Source of the DNA: an uncultured Porphyromonas sp.
Lineage (GTDB): Bacteria > Bacteroidota > Bacteroidia > Bacteroidales > Porphyromonadaceae
Length of the DNA stretch: 64,000 bases
Direction of reading: 5' to 3'
Assembly (NCBI RefSeq): GCF_900541275.1
Contig: NZ_UQJH01000004.1
Location: forward strand, 62,001-126,000
Shown here: positions 1-8,730 of the stretch, one piece after another
Position numbering within the stretch: the stretch's first letter is position 1
How the letters are laid out: each line of letters opens with the position of its first letter
The notes under the pieces: generated by a model
Told to the model about the DNA's origin: nothing
What the model saw: only the letters and a program-made list of their open reading frames with translations
Databases searched by the model: none
Program-made: the position numbers and the translations under genes

Positions 1-589
1 CGAGCGGGGAAGTCTCCTTGTACCCGAGGAAGGTGAGGAGCGGGATGTCGAGCTCCTTGAGAGCATCATACCCTCCGCGCTTGAAGGGGGAGACGAGGAT
101 CAGGTCCGGCTCCAGTGCCATGATCAGCTCGGAGTCAAAGTTTCCCTCTATCCCGATCCGTCGCGCCTTGCCCTCCGCCAGGCGGTCGAGCATCTTCTGA
201 TTGAAGAGAAAGTGGGTGCTCGGCATACCGACGACCCGGTCGACGGCATCGAGCTTGATGAAATTGGAGAGCTGCAGCGTCGTCATCACGATCACCCGCC
301 TCACCGGCACCTCTATCGGCGTGTAGCCCTCGGGGATCTCCCCGCCGGCATCGGTCCCTCGGGGGACTAAGGCATAGCGATAGACTTCGCTCTCCGGCTT
401 CGTCGGGTCGGAGATGTCGACCAGCGTCACCCCCTCACTACGACTGATCCTCAGCCCCTCGGCATAGCAGATGAGCGAGTCACCGGCGATCATCGTCTCC
501 TCCCCGCCCTCCTTCTCCTTTCCCCCACAGGAGGAGAGGAGAAGGAGGAGTAGGGCGAGAGCACCATATACATAGGTCTTTATTTTCAT
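1..589 (-). CDS. BtuF-like ABC transporter substrate-binding lipoprotein (3' end outside window)
   Basis: About 196 N-terminal residues are visible. They begin MKIKTYVYG with a leucine-rich signal and the lipobox LLSSC, so the protein should be a lipoprotein. Further on lie a segment resembling the start of a periplasmic binding fold (RVIVMTTLQLSNFIKLDAV) and the phrase ALEPDLILVSPFKRGG, typical of iron-siderophore and cobalamin binding proteins of the BtuF/FhuD class. The start ATG overlaps the stop of the precorrin-2 methyltransferase gene as ATGA, so it is the next gene of the cob operon. By context it probably delivers a corrinoid or cobalt-related ligand to a BtuCD-type transporter encoded beyond the window. 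An iron or heme ligand is possible. The family call is fairly safe; the ligand is inferred. Confidence 0.8.
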   Translation of the reverse strand, partial: MKIKTYVYGALALLLLLLSSCGGKEKEGGEETMIAGDSLICYAEGLRISRSEGVTLVDISDPTKPESEVYRYALVPRGTDAGGEIPEGYTPIEVPVRRVIVMTTLQLSNFIKLDAVDRVVGMPSTHFLFNQKMLDRLAEGKARRIGIEGNFDSELIMALEPDLILVSPFKRGGYDALKELDIPLLTFLGYKETSPL

Positions 590-1278
590 CTCGTGCTTGG
601 CTTAATGATAAGGAGGGAGAAGTAGGGGAAAGGGGTCTCGGGGAGGGACCTCAGGCTGTCGGTGACCAGCTCCCGATCCTCGTCGCCGATGTACTCACCA
701 TAGAGGATGGAGACCGGAGGATCGGTCCGGAGGAAGTCCCGTACCACCTCCTCCGAGCGGGAGAGCTTCATCACAACGACCACCTGCCCCCTGTCGATCG
801 CCTCCCGGAGCTGCTCCGCACTCTCGACCCGACTGAGCACGAGGAGCGACTGCTCCCCCAGGACCAGCGGTCTGCTGAGACACGCCGGCAGCGTCATGTA
901 GTAAGGGATGCCGGGGAGGATGAAGTGGGGCATATCCCTCTCCCTAAGGAGCCGGCAGACATAGCCCGCACTGGAGTAAGTCCCTGCGTCACCGATGGTG
1001 ACGAGAGCGGTGGAGATGTCGGCGAGACAGTCCGCCTCGAGCTGACCGGCAAGTGCCTCGTATGCCGAGGCGGCTGCTCTCCGGTCGCTCTGCATCGGGA
1101 CGGAGAGTATGGTCACCTTCTTCTCCAGCACCGCTCCTGAGGGAAGCGCCCGGATGATCTCTACTGCTGCCTCACCTATAGCGTAGATGCGCTCCACATC
1201 CTGCAGAGCCCAGTATGCGCGGAGGGTGATATCCTCCGGCTCCCCGCTGCCGAGGGAGACGATCATGATGGGTGTCAT
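586..1278 (-). CDS. cobI: Precorrin-2 C20-methyltransferase (CobI/CbiL)
   Basis: This 230-residue protein has the tetrapyrrole methyltransferase fold. The N-terminal strand and glycine-rich turn MIVSLGSGEPEDITLRA, the VTIGDAGTYSS loop and the ILPGIPYYM segment match the SAM-binding landmarks of the CobI/CbiL family. These enzymes methylate C-20 of precorrin-2 or its cobalt form, an early step of corrin ring building in the cytoplasm. Length is normal for the family. It overlaps the upstream cbiG-cobM gene by four bases and the downstream binding lipoprotein in the same way, indicating one translationally coupled operon. With a CbiK-type chelatase in the neighbourhood, the cobalt-early (anaerobic) substrate cobalt-factor II is more likely than free precorrin-2; that is inference. 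Confidence 0.9.
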   Translation of the reverse strand: MTPIMIVSLGSGEPEDITLRAYWALQDVERIYAIGEAAVEIIRALPSGAVLEKKVTILSVPMQSDRRAAASAYEALAGQLEADCLADISTALVTIGDAGTYSSAGYVCRLLRERDMPHFILPGIPYYMTLPACLSRPLVLGEQSLLVLSRVESAEQLREAIDRGQVVVVMKLSRSEEVVRDFLRTDPPVSILYGEYIGDEDRELVTDSLRSLPETPFPYFSLLIIKPSTR

Positions 1279-3098
1279 GGGCGAAAGAGATGCTTGAAGT
1301 CCTTGTGGTACAGGCGAGACAGCCCCTCACGATTGCCTATCGCCTCACCGACGACGATCATGGTGGTGAGCTTGAGCCCCTGCTCGCGGACGATCCGTGC
1401 GAGATCACTGAGCTCCCCGCGGTAGATCCGCTGCTCGGGGTGGGTCAGCTTATAGCAGACCGCAACAGGGGTGGTCGGCGGGTAGTGGGTGAGCAGCTCC
1501 CTCTCCACCTCCTCAGCGATCGAGGCACTGAGGTAGATGCACATCGTGCTCTGTGAGGCGGCGAGCCGGGAGAGCTGCTCCCGCTCCGGCACCGGCGTGC
1601 GCCCGCTGCCTCGGGTCAGGATAATGGTCTGCACCCGCTCCGGGATGGTAAATTCACTCTGCAGCTCTGCCGCAGCCGCCTGGAAGGAGGAGATCCCCGG
1701 TGTGATGTGGTACGCCATGCCCTCCTCGTCGAGGATCGCCATCTGCTCCTCGATGGCGCCATAGATGCAGGGGTCACCGGTGTGGAGTCGCACGACGAGC
1801 GCCCCCCGGTCGTAGAAGCTCTTCATCAGGGCTATCTGCTCCCCGAGTGCCATCCCCGCCGAGCTACGGACGACCGCTTCCTCCTTGGCACACTCCGTCA
1901 GAGCCACCGGGACGAGGCTCCCGGCGTAGAGGATCAGGTCTGCCGTCTCAAGGAAGTGTCTCCCTCGCACAGAGATCAAGTCCGGGTCTCCGGGTCCTGC
2001 GCCGACAAATTCGATGTGCCCTCTCATCACTCCCTTGCGCTCTATGGCGAGGGCAAAGGTAAAGTCACTCCCCTCGCTCAGCTTCCCCTTCTGCTTCTCG
2101 ATCACCAGCTCACCCCCTCCCGTGGAGGTGAGGGCAGCCGCCTCGGAGACGCTGGCAGAGCCGGTCGCCTCACCGACCCGCTCAGAGGGATGCGGCACGC
2201 TCACCCCATCGAGCGTCTCGCTGTCGTAGTAGCGGACCGGCACCCCCAGACGCTCTGCCAGCGCCTCGAGGATCGGTTCGCCACGCTTCAGCTCTATACT
2301 GGAGAGATCCGCTATGGAGAGAGGGGAGAAGCCCCCTGCCCTCACCTCCGAGAGGATGTGGTCGGTCACCCCGGTCGGGTCGGCCATGCGCCGACAGCCG
2401 ACCCCGAGATGAAGGAGGGAGGGACGGTAGCAGAGCTGTGGCAGATCGAGCTCCTCGTGGTACCGGCACCCCACGGTGATCAGGAGGTCAAAGTCCCGGG
2501 GTCGGATCTCCTCTGCCTTATGGAAAAGAGTGACCCACTCCGGCCTCGTCCGCTCAAGGAGTGCCGTCCCCGCCGAGCGTGTCTCTATGAGAAGTGCCAC
2601 CCGGTGACGCTCCACGAAGAGGGCGATGGCGTGATTCATCGTCGTGCCGAGGAGCTCTGTCCGCCAGCCCTGCTCCTCGCCCAGCGTATCGAGAGCCCAC
2701 AGTCCCCGCCGGTCGCTCTGCGTCGTGACGACAGCCTCACCACCGAGGATATGGGCGATGCGACGGGCGAGGTCGTTGGCTCCGCCGACGTGCCCCGAGG
2801 CGACGGGGATCACGTAGTGACCCGTCGTGTCGATGCAGAGGATGGCGGGGTCGATGTGCTTATCCTGCAGGAGATCGCCCACGGTCCGGACACAGATCCC
2901 GAGGGCGGAGCAGAAGATCAGAGCGGAGTACTCCCCGATCAGCTCCCGGCACCCCTCCCGCAGGGACGCCATAGTGTGGAAACCCTCCGCCTCCACTGTA
3001 CTATAGAGAGTGACACCCGGGAGCTCGTCCCTGAGCAGCAGGGCAATCTCTCTCCCCTCGCGGGAGATGGTGAGTATGGCTACATTCTTCTCTTTCAT
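1275..3098 (-). CDS. Fused CbiG (cobalt-precorrin-5A hydrolase) and precorrin-4 C11-methyltransferase (CobM/CbiF)
   Basis: The 607-residue protein joins two pathway enzymes. Residues 1 to about 330 are CbiG-like. They show the CbiG segment GHVGGANDLARRIA near residue 105 and the C-domain phrase LGVGCRRMADPTGV. CbiG opens the delta-lactone of cobalt-precorrin-5A and releases acetaldehyde. Residues about 357-600 are a tetrapyrrole methyltransferase beginning MRGHIEFVGAGPGDPDLIS, with VRLHTGDPCIYGA and ITPGISSFQAAAA, typical of CobM/CbiF, which methylates C-11. The two act on successive intermediates, so fusion makes chemical sense. The linker at about residues 310-350 is serine and glutamate rich. 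Starts and stops overlap neighbours by four bases on both sides. CbiG supports the anaerobic branch of the pathway. Confidence 0.9.
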   Translation of the reverse strand: MKEKNVAILTISREGREIALLLRDELPGVTLYSTVEAEGFHTMASLREGCRELIGEYSALIFCSALGICVRTVGDLLQDKHIDPAILCIDTTGHYVIPVASGHVGGANDLARRIAHILGGEAVVTTQSDRRGLWALDTLGEEQGWRTELLGTTMNHAIALFVERHRVALLIETRSAGTALLERTRPEWVTLFHKAEEIRPRDFDLLITVGCRYHEELDLPQLCYRPSLLHLGVGCRRMADPTGVTDHILSEVRAGGFSPLSIADLSSIELKRGEPILEALAERLGVPVRYYDSETLDGVSVPHPSERVGEATGSASVSEAAALTSTGGGELVIEKQKGKLSEGSDFTFALAIERKGVMRGHIEFVGAGPGDPDLISVRGRHFLETADLILYAGSLVPVALTECAKEEAVVRSSAGMALGEQIALMKSFYDRGALVVRLHTGDPCIYGAIEEQMAILDEEGMAYHITPGISSFQAAAAELQSEFTIPERVQTIILTRGSGRTPVPEREQLSRLAASQSTMCIYLSASIAEEVERELLTHYPPTTPVAVCYKLTHPEQRIYRGELSDLARIVREQGLKLTTMIVVGEAIGNREGLSRLYHKDFKHLFRP

Positions 3099-4279
3099 TT
3101 CGTTGCTTGCATCACATGGATGGGATTGAAGTGGTCGACAGCCATCAGCGTCTCCTCCGACAGTCCGGTGCCGACATCGGCAAGGCTGGTGAGGAAGAGC
3201 TGTCGGCTCTCGTCACTGACAGAATTGAAGACGATCCGCCCGCCGGCCGGCAGCAGCGGATAGATCCGCCGGATCATCTCCGGGAGCCGTCCACCGTGAC
3301 CCCCGATGAAGACCGCATCCGGGGTCGGGAGGGCCGAGAGGTCAGCCTCCAGGAAGTCTCCCGGGACGAAGTCGATCCCCGGGGCATGGAGCCTCCGGGC
3401 ATTGGTCTCCAGGAGTGCTCCGCCCTCCGGACGGACCTCAAAGGCGACCACAGAGAGGTGGGGAAACTGCAGCTTAGCCTCTATCGAGACTGAGCCGGTG
3501 CAGGAGCCCACATCCCAGAGCGTCTGGGCCTGATGCAGCCCGAGGAGCGACAGGCTCTGCAGCCGTATCGGTGACTTGGTGATCATCCGGGGGCGTCCCT
3601 CCAGCGGGACAAAGGCCTCATCGGGGATCCCAAAGGGACGCTCCAAAGACCTCATGCGGAGGAGGATCAGGTTATTGGGGTAGCCGAAGTCCCTCTCCCT
3701 CATCTCCTCGAGCGACAGCCGCGTCACCCTCTGCTCCTCCCGATTGCCGAGATGCTCGCCGACGTAAGCGACGTAATTGTCATAGCCATAGGCGATCATC
3801 CGCTCCGCTATCGTGCGAGGCGTGTGGTGCCTCAGGTCGGTCAGGATGCCGATCATCCGCTCCCCGCAGATCAGGGCCTCGTCAAGTGCCCTCCAGGGGC
3901 GACCGGTCAGCGAGACCACATGCATATCCTGATAGGGAAGCAGCGCTGCATGAGCCAGCATCTGGAGCGAGTGAAAGTGGGGGAAGAGAGTGATCTCCGC
4001 CCCAGGGTGCAGCTCCATGATCCGCTGACCGATGCCATTGAATATCGGGTCACAGGAGGCCACCACCACCATATCCTCATACCTCCCGTAGCTGCGGATC
4101 TGATCATCTATCGGAGGGATGATGTCGATCCAGTCGTGCTCCGCCGGGAGGAAGGGGCGCATGATCTCGTGGTGCCGTCGCCCGCCGGAGAAGTGCCGGT
4201 GCGAGCGGATCACCTCCCGCACCTCCTCCGAGAGTGTCTGCTTCCGACTGTCACTGATACCGATGAGGAAGATCTTCAT
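3095..4279 (-). CDS. cobL: Bifunctional precorrin-6Y/cobalt-precorrin-7 methyltransferase-decarboxylase (CobL, CbiE-CbiT)
   Basis: The 394-residue protein combines CbiE and CbiT. The N-terminal half begins MKIFLIGISDS and carries HHEIMRPFLP and VVASCDPIFNGIG, as in CbiE C5-methyltransferases. The C-terminal half from about residue 215 has TKSPIRLQSLSLLGL, the SAM motif LWDVGSCTGSVSIEA and AVFIGGHGGRLPEM, as in CbiT, which decarboxylates the ring C acetate and methylates C-15. Length is close to known CobL fusions. It sits between cobJ-cbiC and cbiG-cobM with four-base overlaps, so it is part of the same transcript. No frame damage is visible. Confidence 0.92.
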   Translation of the reverse strand: MKIFLIGISDSRKQTLSEEVREVIRSHRHFSGGRRHHEIMRPFLPAEHDWIDIIPPIDDQIRSYGRYEDMVVVASCDPIFNGIGQRIMELHPGAEITLFPHFHSLQMLAHAALLPYQDMHVVSLTGRPWRALDEALICGERMIGILTDLRHHTPRTIAERMIAYGYDNYVAYVGEHLGNREEQRVTRLSLEEMRERDFGYPNNLILLRMRSLERPFGIPDEAFVPLEGRPRMITKSPIRLQSLSLLGLHQAQTLWDVGSCTGSVSIEAKLQFPHLSVVAFEVRPEGGALLETNARRLHAPGIDFVPGDFLEADLSALPTPDAVFIGGHGGRLPEMIRRIYPLLPAGGRIVFNSVSDESRQLFLTSLADVGTGLSEETLMAVDHFNPIHVMQATK

Positions 4280-5703
4280 ACGTCTCTGCCGGGGCGTATC
4301 GCCGCCGCATCGTCATAGCTCAGGATCGCATTGCAGAGCGTGGCGGCGAGGTTGCTCCCGCCCTTGCGCCCCTCGATGATCAGCTTGGGGATCTCCCGGA
4401 AGGGCTTGATCATATGCTTCGACTCACAGACGTGAACAAAGCCCACCGGTGCGGCGATGATGCCTGCCGGCTCAGCCTTCCCCTGATGGATCAGGTCGGC
4501 GAGCTCCATCAGCGCCGTGGGGGCGTTGCCAAAGGCGAAGAGCGCCCGGGGATGATCCTTCACCGCCAGACGGATCCCCGCCTGCGTGCGGGTGAGCTTA
4601 CCGCCCGCCGTCATCTCAGCGATGCGAGGGTCGTGGAGGTAGCACTTGGCCTCCAGACCATACCGCTCGAGGGCCTTTTTCCTTATCCCGGAGACCACCA
4701 TCGTCACGTCGGTCACGATGGTGTCGACCTCGCCGGAGCTTATCCGCTCATAGATCCGCCGCACAGCCTCGTGATCAGTATGGAGCAGCTCCTCCATCTC
4801 AAAGTCTGCCGTCGTGTGGACGGCATGGAGCAGCGCCCAGAGGTGTCCGGTATCGTATCGGTCAGCGTGCTTGAGGAGCGGGAGGATGGTGTGGAAGCTC
4901 TCGCTCATGATCATGGCACCGACAGAGCCCTCTCGCTCCTCCTCGCGGTAGTACCCTCTCGGCGTGACGATATGGTCACCGGAGATGTAGCTCTGACTAT
5001 TGCCGATCAGGATCATCGTCAGCATATCCACCTCCGCCTCGTCCAGGTGATCCAGTGTCGTGATCTGCACCCTCTGCTCCGGTCGGCCGGCCTGATAGAC
5101 GATGCCGACAGGGGTATCCCCCCTGCGGTGTAGGAGAAAGAGCTCCACGAGGCGGGTCAGCTGCCAGTACCTCTGCCGGCTGCGGGGATTGAAGACGGCG
5201 GTGACGAAGTCGCCCTCCGCTGCTGCCACGATCCTCCGCTCGATCACCGCCCAGGGGGTCATCAGGTCAGAGAGGGAGACGGAGCAGAAGTCGTGACCGA
5301 TCGGGGCACCAAGGAGTGCCGCCGCCATCTGGAAGGAGGAGATCCCCGGGAGGGTCTCCAGCTCCACCTCACTCCCCCGCTCATCCCTCATCTCATAGAG
5401 CAGCGGTGCCATCCCGTAGATGCCTGCATCACCGGAGCTGATCATGCAGACGGTGGCACCCGCCTCCGCCCGCTCAAAGGCGAGCTCTCCCCGCTCACGC
5501 TCCTGACGCATGCCGGTATCGATGCACTCCGCCCCCTCGTGGAGCAGCGGCTCAACGAAGCGGAAGTAGTACTTGTACCCCACCACCACATCGGCCTGAC
5601 GAAGCACCTGCTCCACGGCAGGCGTCACCTGCTCCGGACTGCCGGGACCGATCCCGACGACATATATCTTTCCTCTCTTCATACGATCTTCTATCTCATT
5701 CAT
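4276..5703 (-). CDS. Fused precorrin-3B C17-methyltransferase (CobJ/CbiH) and precorrin-8X methylmutase (CobH/CbiC)
   Basis: The 475-residue protein has two domains. Residues about 8-240 form a CobJ/CbiH methyltransferase, with GKIYVVGIGPGSPEQVTPA, MISSGDAGIYGMA and LPGISSFQMAAALLG; this enzyme contracts the ring while methylating C-17. From about residue 245 the sequence is CbiC-like, with VTDVTMVVSGIRKKAL, FAFGNAPTALMEL, PAGIIAAPVGFVHVCESK and the histidine region LLHAVHTTADFEM. CbiC moves the C-11 methyl group to C-12 to give hydrogenobyrinate or its cobalt form. The two catalyse early and late steps, so this is an uncommon but sensible fusion. The start could also be the methionine seven codons later (MKRGKIYVV). 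It is the first gene of the cob cluster; no riboswitch lies in the 262 bases upstream. Confidence 0.9.
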   Translation of the reverse strand: MNEIEDRMKRGKIYVVGIGPGSPEQVTPAVEQVLRQADVVVGYKYYFRFVEPLLHEGAECIDTGMRQERERGELAFERAEAGATVCMISSGDAGIYGMAPLLYEMRDERGSEVELETLPGISSFQMAAALLGAPIGHDFCSVSLSDLMTPWAVIERRIVAAAEGDFVTAVFNPRSRQRYWQLTRLVELFLLHRRGDTPVGIVYQAGRPEQRVQITTLDHLDEAEVDMLTMILIGNSQSYISGDHIVTPRGYYREEEREGSVGAMIMSESFHTILPLLKHADRYDTGHLWALLHAVHTTADFEMEELLHTDHEAVRRIYERISSGEVDTIVTDVTMVVSGIRKKALERYGLEAKCYLHDPRIAEMTAGGKLTRTQAGIRLAVKDHPRALFAFGNAPTALMELADLIHQGKAEPAGIIAAPVGFVHVCESKHMIKPFREIPKLIIEGRKGGSNLAATLCNAILSYDDAAAIRPGRDV

Positions 5704-5799
5704 TCAGGTATCTACCGCGATCGGCAGAACTCGTGATCCGGGTCCATCTGCCACCCGCCCCGGGAGGGCTGGCTCTCAGCAGGGAGTGGACCCCTAATT

Positions 5800-5881
5800 C
5801 TTTTACCGATATTAGATTTGTCTAATACCGGTATTAGAGAAGACTAATATCGGTATTAGACAAATCTAATATCGGTATTAG
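5800..5881. repeat. Phased palindrome array, locus 1 (4 units, 22-bp period)
   Basis: Four 16-bp near-palindromes lie at 5800-5815, 5822-5837, 5844-5859 and 5866-5881, starting every 22 bases. Units read CTTTTACCGATATTAG, CTAATACCGGTATTAG, then twice CTAATATCGGTATTAG. The 6-base spacers are ATTTGT, AGAAGA and ACAAAT; the first and third are reverse complements, so the whole array can also fold as one long hairpin around AGAAGA. The array lies between the 3' end of the PepSY gene and the start of the cob operon. The rest of the 5704-5965 gap holds nothing else recognisable. Spacer ATTTGT together with TTAG creates TAGATTTG, a match to the -7 promoter box, on both strands. Confidence 0.95.
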
Positions 5882-5965
5882 TCTGAGGGCGTCTCCACCT
5901 GCTCGCCGAGCAGCAGCTCCGGTACCGGTCATATAGCTTATCATAAGTCACAGATTATGAGGGCC

Positions 5966-7408
5966 TTACTTTCGTCGAGTCAGCCGCCTCAGGTAGCGCC
6001 TGCCCATCACCACACCGGTCACGGAGACCACCAGCCCGCCCAGCACGAGCGTCAGCATCGCCACGAGGCGGATCGTCCCATGCTCGGAGAAGAACTTTGA
6101 CCTCAGGTTGTGGCAGAAGGGGTAGAGCCACTTCTGCAGCCGGTCGTTGCGACTGAAGTAGCGCGAGTAGCCACCGGTGGGGCTGACATACAGCCGACTC
6201 CCATCTGCGTCGTCGACGCTCACCCGATAGATCGGCAGCTCGTAGTCTCCCCGATTGTAGGCGTAGTAATTGTCATACTCATCGATCAGCTCGATCCTCA
6301 TCGGACTGCCAAAGACCGGCTCCAGCTTGCTCCGCAGATCACTCTCCGTAAGCCATAGCGGCACCAGGCTCGGGTCACTCCCGTCGAGGGTCTCACTCCT
6401 CTCGCCATAGGTCTCCTCGTAGTAGGGCTTGGTGCCGTACTGACGCCAGGCAATCCCCGTGACCCCGGTCCGTGCAGCGAGCTGACGATAGTCGGTGGCG
6501 AAGAGGGAGAGGTCGACCGGATCCTCCGCCCGCGACCGCTTGGCGAGGCCCTTGTCGTGCCTCGGTGTCGGGAAGTCCGACAGGTCGATGAGCGAGGAGG
6601 CTCCACTGAGTGCGAAGAGCATCAGGGAGAGACCGAAGAGGCAACCGGCGATATGGTGCCAGCGGAAGGTCCCACGGTATGGACTGCCGAGACGGTGCCG
6701 GCGCCTGTAGTGGCGGATCAGCATATGGATCCCCACCACCAGCCCGCTGAGGCACATCACCCCGCCCAGTGCGCCGAGGAGGCTGACGACCCAGACCCAG
6801 AGCGATCTATTGCTCCGCAGCCCGGGGTAGTAAAACATATGGGGGACGGTCCCCAGCGAGGAGACGATCCGCTCTCGCTTGGTGCAGCACTGGAGCGCCC
6901 TCCCACTCTTTCCCGAGAGATAGAGCCACGTCCCCTCCGGGTCATCGAAGACGAAGCGGTAGATCGGCAGCTCCTTCTTATACCGCTCATAGGCGGTCCA
7001 GGTGTCAATGCTCCGGAGCGTGTCGATACGCGCTACCGGGTAGCTGCTGAAGCGACCCGCATAGCTCCGGCACCACTCCTCGGGCATCGCCTTGGGATCC
7101 ACCGGGGCGAGCGTACTGTCGGCTCTCAGCGTCAGCCTCGTCCCCGAGTCGGTCTCGATGGTAAAGGTGGGGACACCGTAGGTGGTGCCAAGCGCGAGCG
7201 CCGTACAGCGCTCCCCCTCCGGCAGGCGACTCCTCACGCTGTCTAAGGGTGGCAGCAGTTCCGGGATGGTGTCGGCGACCCTGTCAGCCGCATCCCCCAG
7301 CCGGGGATAGCTGCTAAAGATCATCACCGACCCGGAGATGAGCCAGAGGACAAAGAGCGGCGCGAGGATCGTCCCGAGGATCCGATGCAGTTGCTTCCAG
7401 TGCTTCAT
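5966..7408 (-). CDS. PepSY-domain inner-membrane protein (XusC-like)
   Basis: The 480-residue protein starts with a membrane segment (LHRILGTILAPLFVLWLISGS), has further hydrophobic segments near residues 200-235, 255-275 and at the C-terminus, and two exported regions with PepSY features (EERYKKELPIYRFVFDDPEGTWLYLSGKSG-like blocks; YELPIYRVSVDDADGSRLYVSPTG). This is the PepSY-associated TM architecture of iron-regulated membrane proteins. In Bacteroides thetaiotaomicron the xenosiderophore operon xusABC ends with such a protein (XusC). Here it follows a TonB receptor and two DUF4374 lipoproteins with a 9-base gap, so the same role, reduction or handling of an imported metal complex at the inner membrane, is plausible. 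The ligand is unknown. Confidence 0.85.
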   Translation of the reverse strand: MKHWKQLHRILGTILAPLFVLWLISGSVMIFSSYPRLGDAADRVADTIPELLPPLDSVRSRLPEGERCTALALGTTYGVPTFTIETDSGTRLTLRADSTLAPVDPKAMPEEWCRSYAGRFSSYPVARIDTLRSIDTWTAYERYKKELPIYRFVFDDPEGTWLYLSGKSGRALQCCTKRERIVSSLGTVPHMFYYPGLRSNRSLWVWVVSLLGALGGVMCLSGLVVGIHMLIRHYRRRHRLGSPYRGTFRWHHIAGCLFGLSLMLFALSGASSLIDLSDFPTPRHDKGLAKRSRAEDPVDLSLFATDYRQLAARTGVTGIAWRQYGTKPYYEETYGERSETLDGSDPSLVPLWLTESDLRSKLEPVFGSPMRIELIDEYDNYYAYNRGDYELPIYRVSVDDADGSRLYVSPTGGYSRYFSRNDRLQKWLYPFCHNLRSKFFSEHGTIRLVAMLTLVLGGLVVSVTGVVMGRRYLRRLTRRK

Positions 7409-7417
7409 TGCGGGGGA

Positions 7418-8716
7418 TTACTTCACCGACATGACCCGGCTGATCTCGTAGCCGGAGGCGAGGTCGGCTCCCTTCGTCACCTTACCACTCTTGATGTCGT
7501 AGACGTAGAAGCGGGCACTGGGATCGGCATTCACATTGGCACCGATATAGGCCTTGCCGCCTCTCACGTCTGCTCCCTGAGCAAAGGATCCTCTGCAGAG
7601 CGGGATGTCCGTCAGACGCTTCACCGTATGGGTGCGGAAATTGAGCACCTGATAGAAGAAGACGTAGGGGTTTGTCTTTGAGTCCCAGGTGGGATTGTCG
7701 GGCGTGGCCTGCTTCGGATCCTGGACGTAGAGGAGGAGCTCATTGTCATTGAGCAGAGCCATATCCACGATCTTACCACGCTCCTGACCATAGCCCTCGT
7801 AGCTCTTGTCGATGGCAGTCTCACCACTCTTGACACGGAAGAGCTTACTTGCCTGACGGGTCGAGGATGAGGAGCCGGGCTTGACGCCATCCTCCATCAG
7901 GATGTCGCAGGCGATGTAGTAGAAGTTGCCCTCTGCGTCGGTGAAGGTGTGGCGTGTCTGCGTGTCGCCATAGGCGGTGGAGCCGATAAAGCCGGCACGG
8001 CTGTCGCTCTCGACCTTCTTGACCTTCATCGTAGATGCATCGATGAATGCCACATAGTACTCGCCGCGACGCTCCCGGAGGAGCTTGGACTTCTTGCTCA
8101 TGGGCGTGTAGACATAGACGTAGATGAGGGTATTATCCGACTTGCGGTAGCCGAGGAGACCACTGGAGTTGAATTGCTCATTCTCCAGCGGAGCTTCCAG
8201 CTCGAGCTGTCCGTCCTTCTCCACCCGCATCTCGTCGGTATTGATGAGCACCCAATTGACCGCCCGCTTATCGCCGGCCGATCCCATCAGCACGATGTGG
8301 CTGTCATTGATCCAGGCGTGAGCAAAGCGACGATCTTGCACCTGCTTCGTAGGAAACTCCTTGATCACCTCGACCGTGGTGCCGGTGATCCTGAACTTCC
8401 CGAAGTTGCCCGCTCTCGAGACACTGTAATAGTAGCCATTGCGGTAGACCACATTGGACGTGAGGGATGTGCCACTGATGTCGGCCCCCTTGCCCTCCAC
8501 GCTGAGGGTCCCCTTGGAGAGGTCGTCCGCCTTCAGGATGACGTAAGCATCCTTGCCATTCATGGAGCCATTGAGATCATTGAGGGGGATCCAGAGGTCG
8601 ATTGATCCGGTCTCCTCGGCGGGGTTGGGAGTATCCTTCCCCGACTCCTCGCAGGAGGAGAGGGAGAGGGTCGCGAGAGCGACGATGAGGGTAAGGAGTA
8701 TATTCTTGAGTTTCAT
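7418..8716 (-). CDS. DUF4374 lipoprotein (XusB-like), second copy
   Basis: The 432-residue protein begins MKLKNILLTL and has the lipobox SLSSC at about residue 22, so it is a lipoprotein, probably at the cell surface as are many Bacteroidetes lipoproteins. The DUF4374 body shows repeated strand patterns such as YRNGYYYSVSRAGNFGKF, HAWINDSHIVLMGSAG and ELLLYVQDPKQATPDNPTWDS, consistent with a beta-propeller. In the XusABC system the DUF4374 lipoprotein XusB binds ferric siderophore outside the cell and partners with the TonB receptor. This copy and the gene just upstream are clear paralogues, sharing long stretches near the C-terminal third. The presence of two copies may widen ligand range; that is inference. 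Confidence 0.85.
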   Translation of the reverse strand: MKLKNILLTLIVALATLSLSSCEESGKDTPNPAEETGSIDLWIPLNDLNGSMNGKDAYVILKADDLSKGTLSVEGKGADISGTSLTSNVVYRNGYYYSVSRAGNFGKFRITGTTVEVIKEFPTKQVQDRRFAHAWINDSHIVLMGSAGDKRAVNWVLINTDEMRVEKDGQLELEAPLENEQFNSSGLLGYRKSDNTLIYVYVYTPMSKKSKLLRERRGEYYVAFIDASTMKVKKVESDSRAGFIGSTAYGDTQTRHTFTDAEGNFYYIACDILMEDGVKPGSSSSTRQASKLFRVKSGETAIDKSYEGYGQERGKIVDMALLNDNELLLYVQDPKQATPDNPTWDSKTNPYVFFYQVLNFRTHTVKRLTDIPLCRGSFAQGADVRGGKAYIGANVNADPSARFYVYDIKSGKVTKGADLASGYEISRVMSVK

Positions 8717-8730
8717 AATGATATTGTGAG

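Noticed and set aside
1707..3263. 518-residue plus-strand frame
   Set aside because: It lies antisense to the well-supported cbiG-cobM gene and has no recognisable domain; high GC keeps shadow frames open.
5800..5881. CRISPR-like array (repeats with short spacers)
   Set aside because: Repeats are 16-bp palindromes, spacers only 6 bases, unit orientation flips, and no cas genes are present.
5704..5965. Cobalamin riboswitch before the cob operon
   Set aside because: None of the aptamer landmarks seen at 13420-13614 occur here; the gap holds only the palindrome array.
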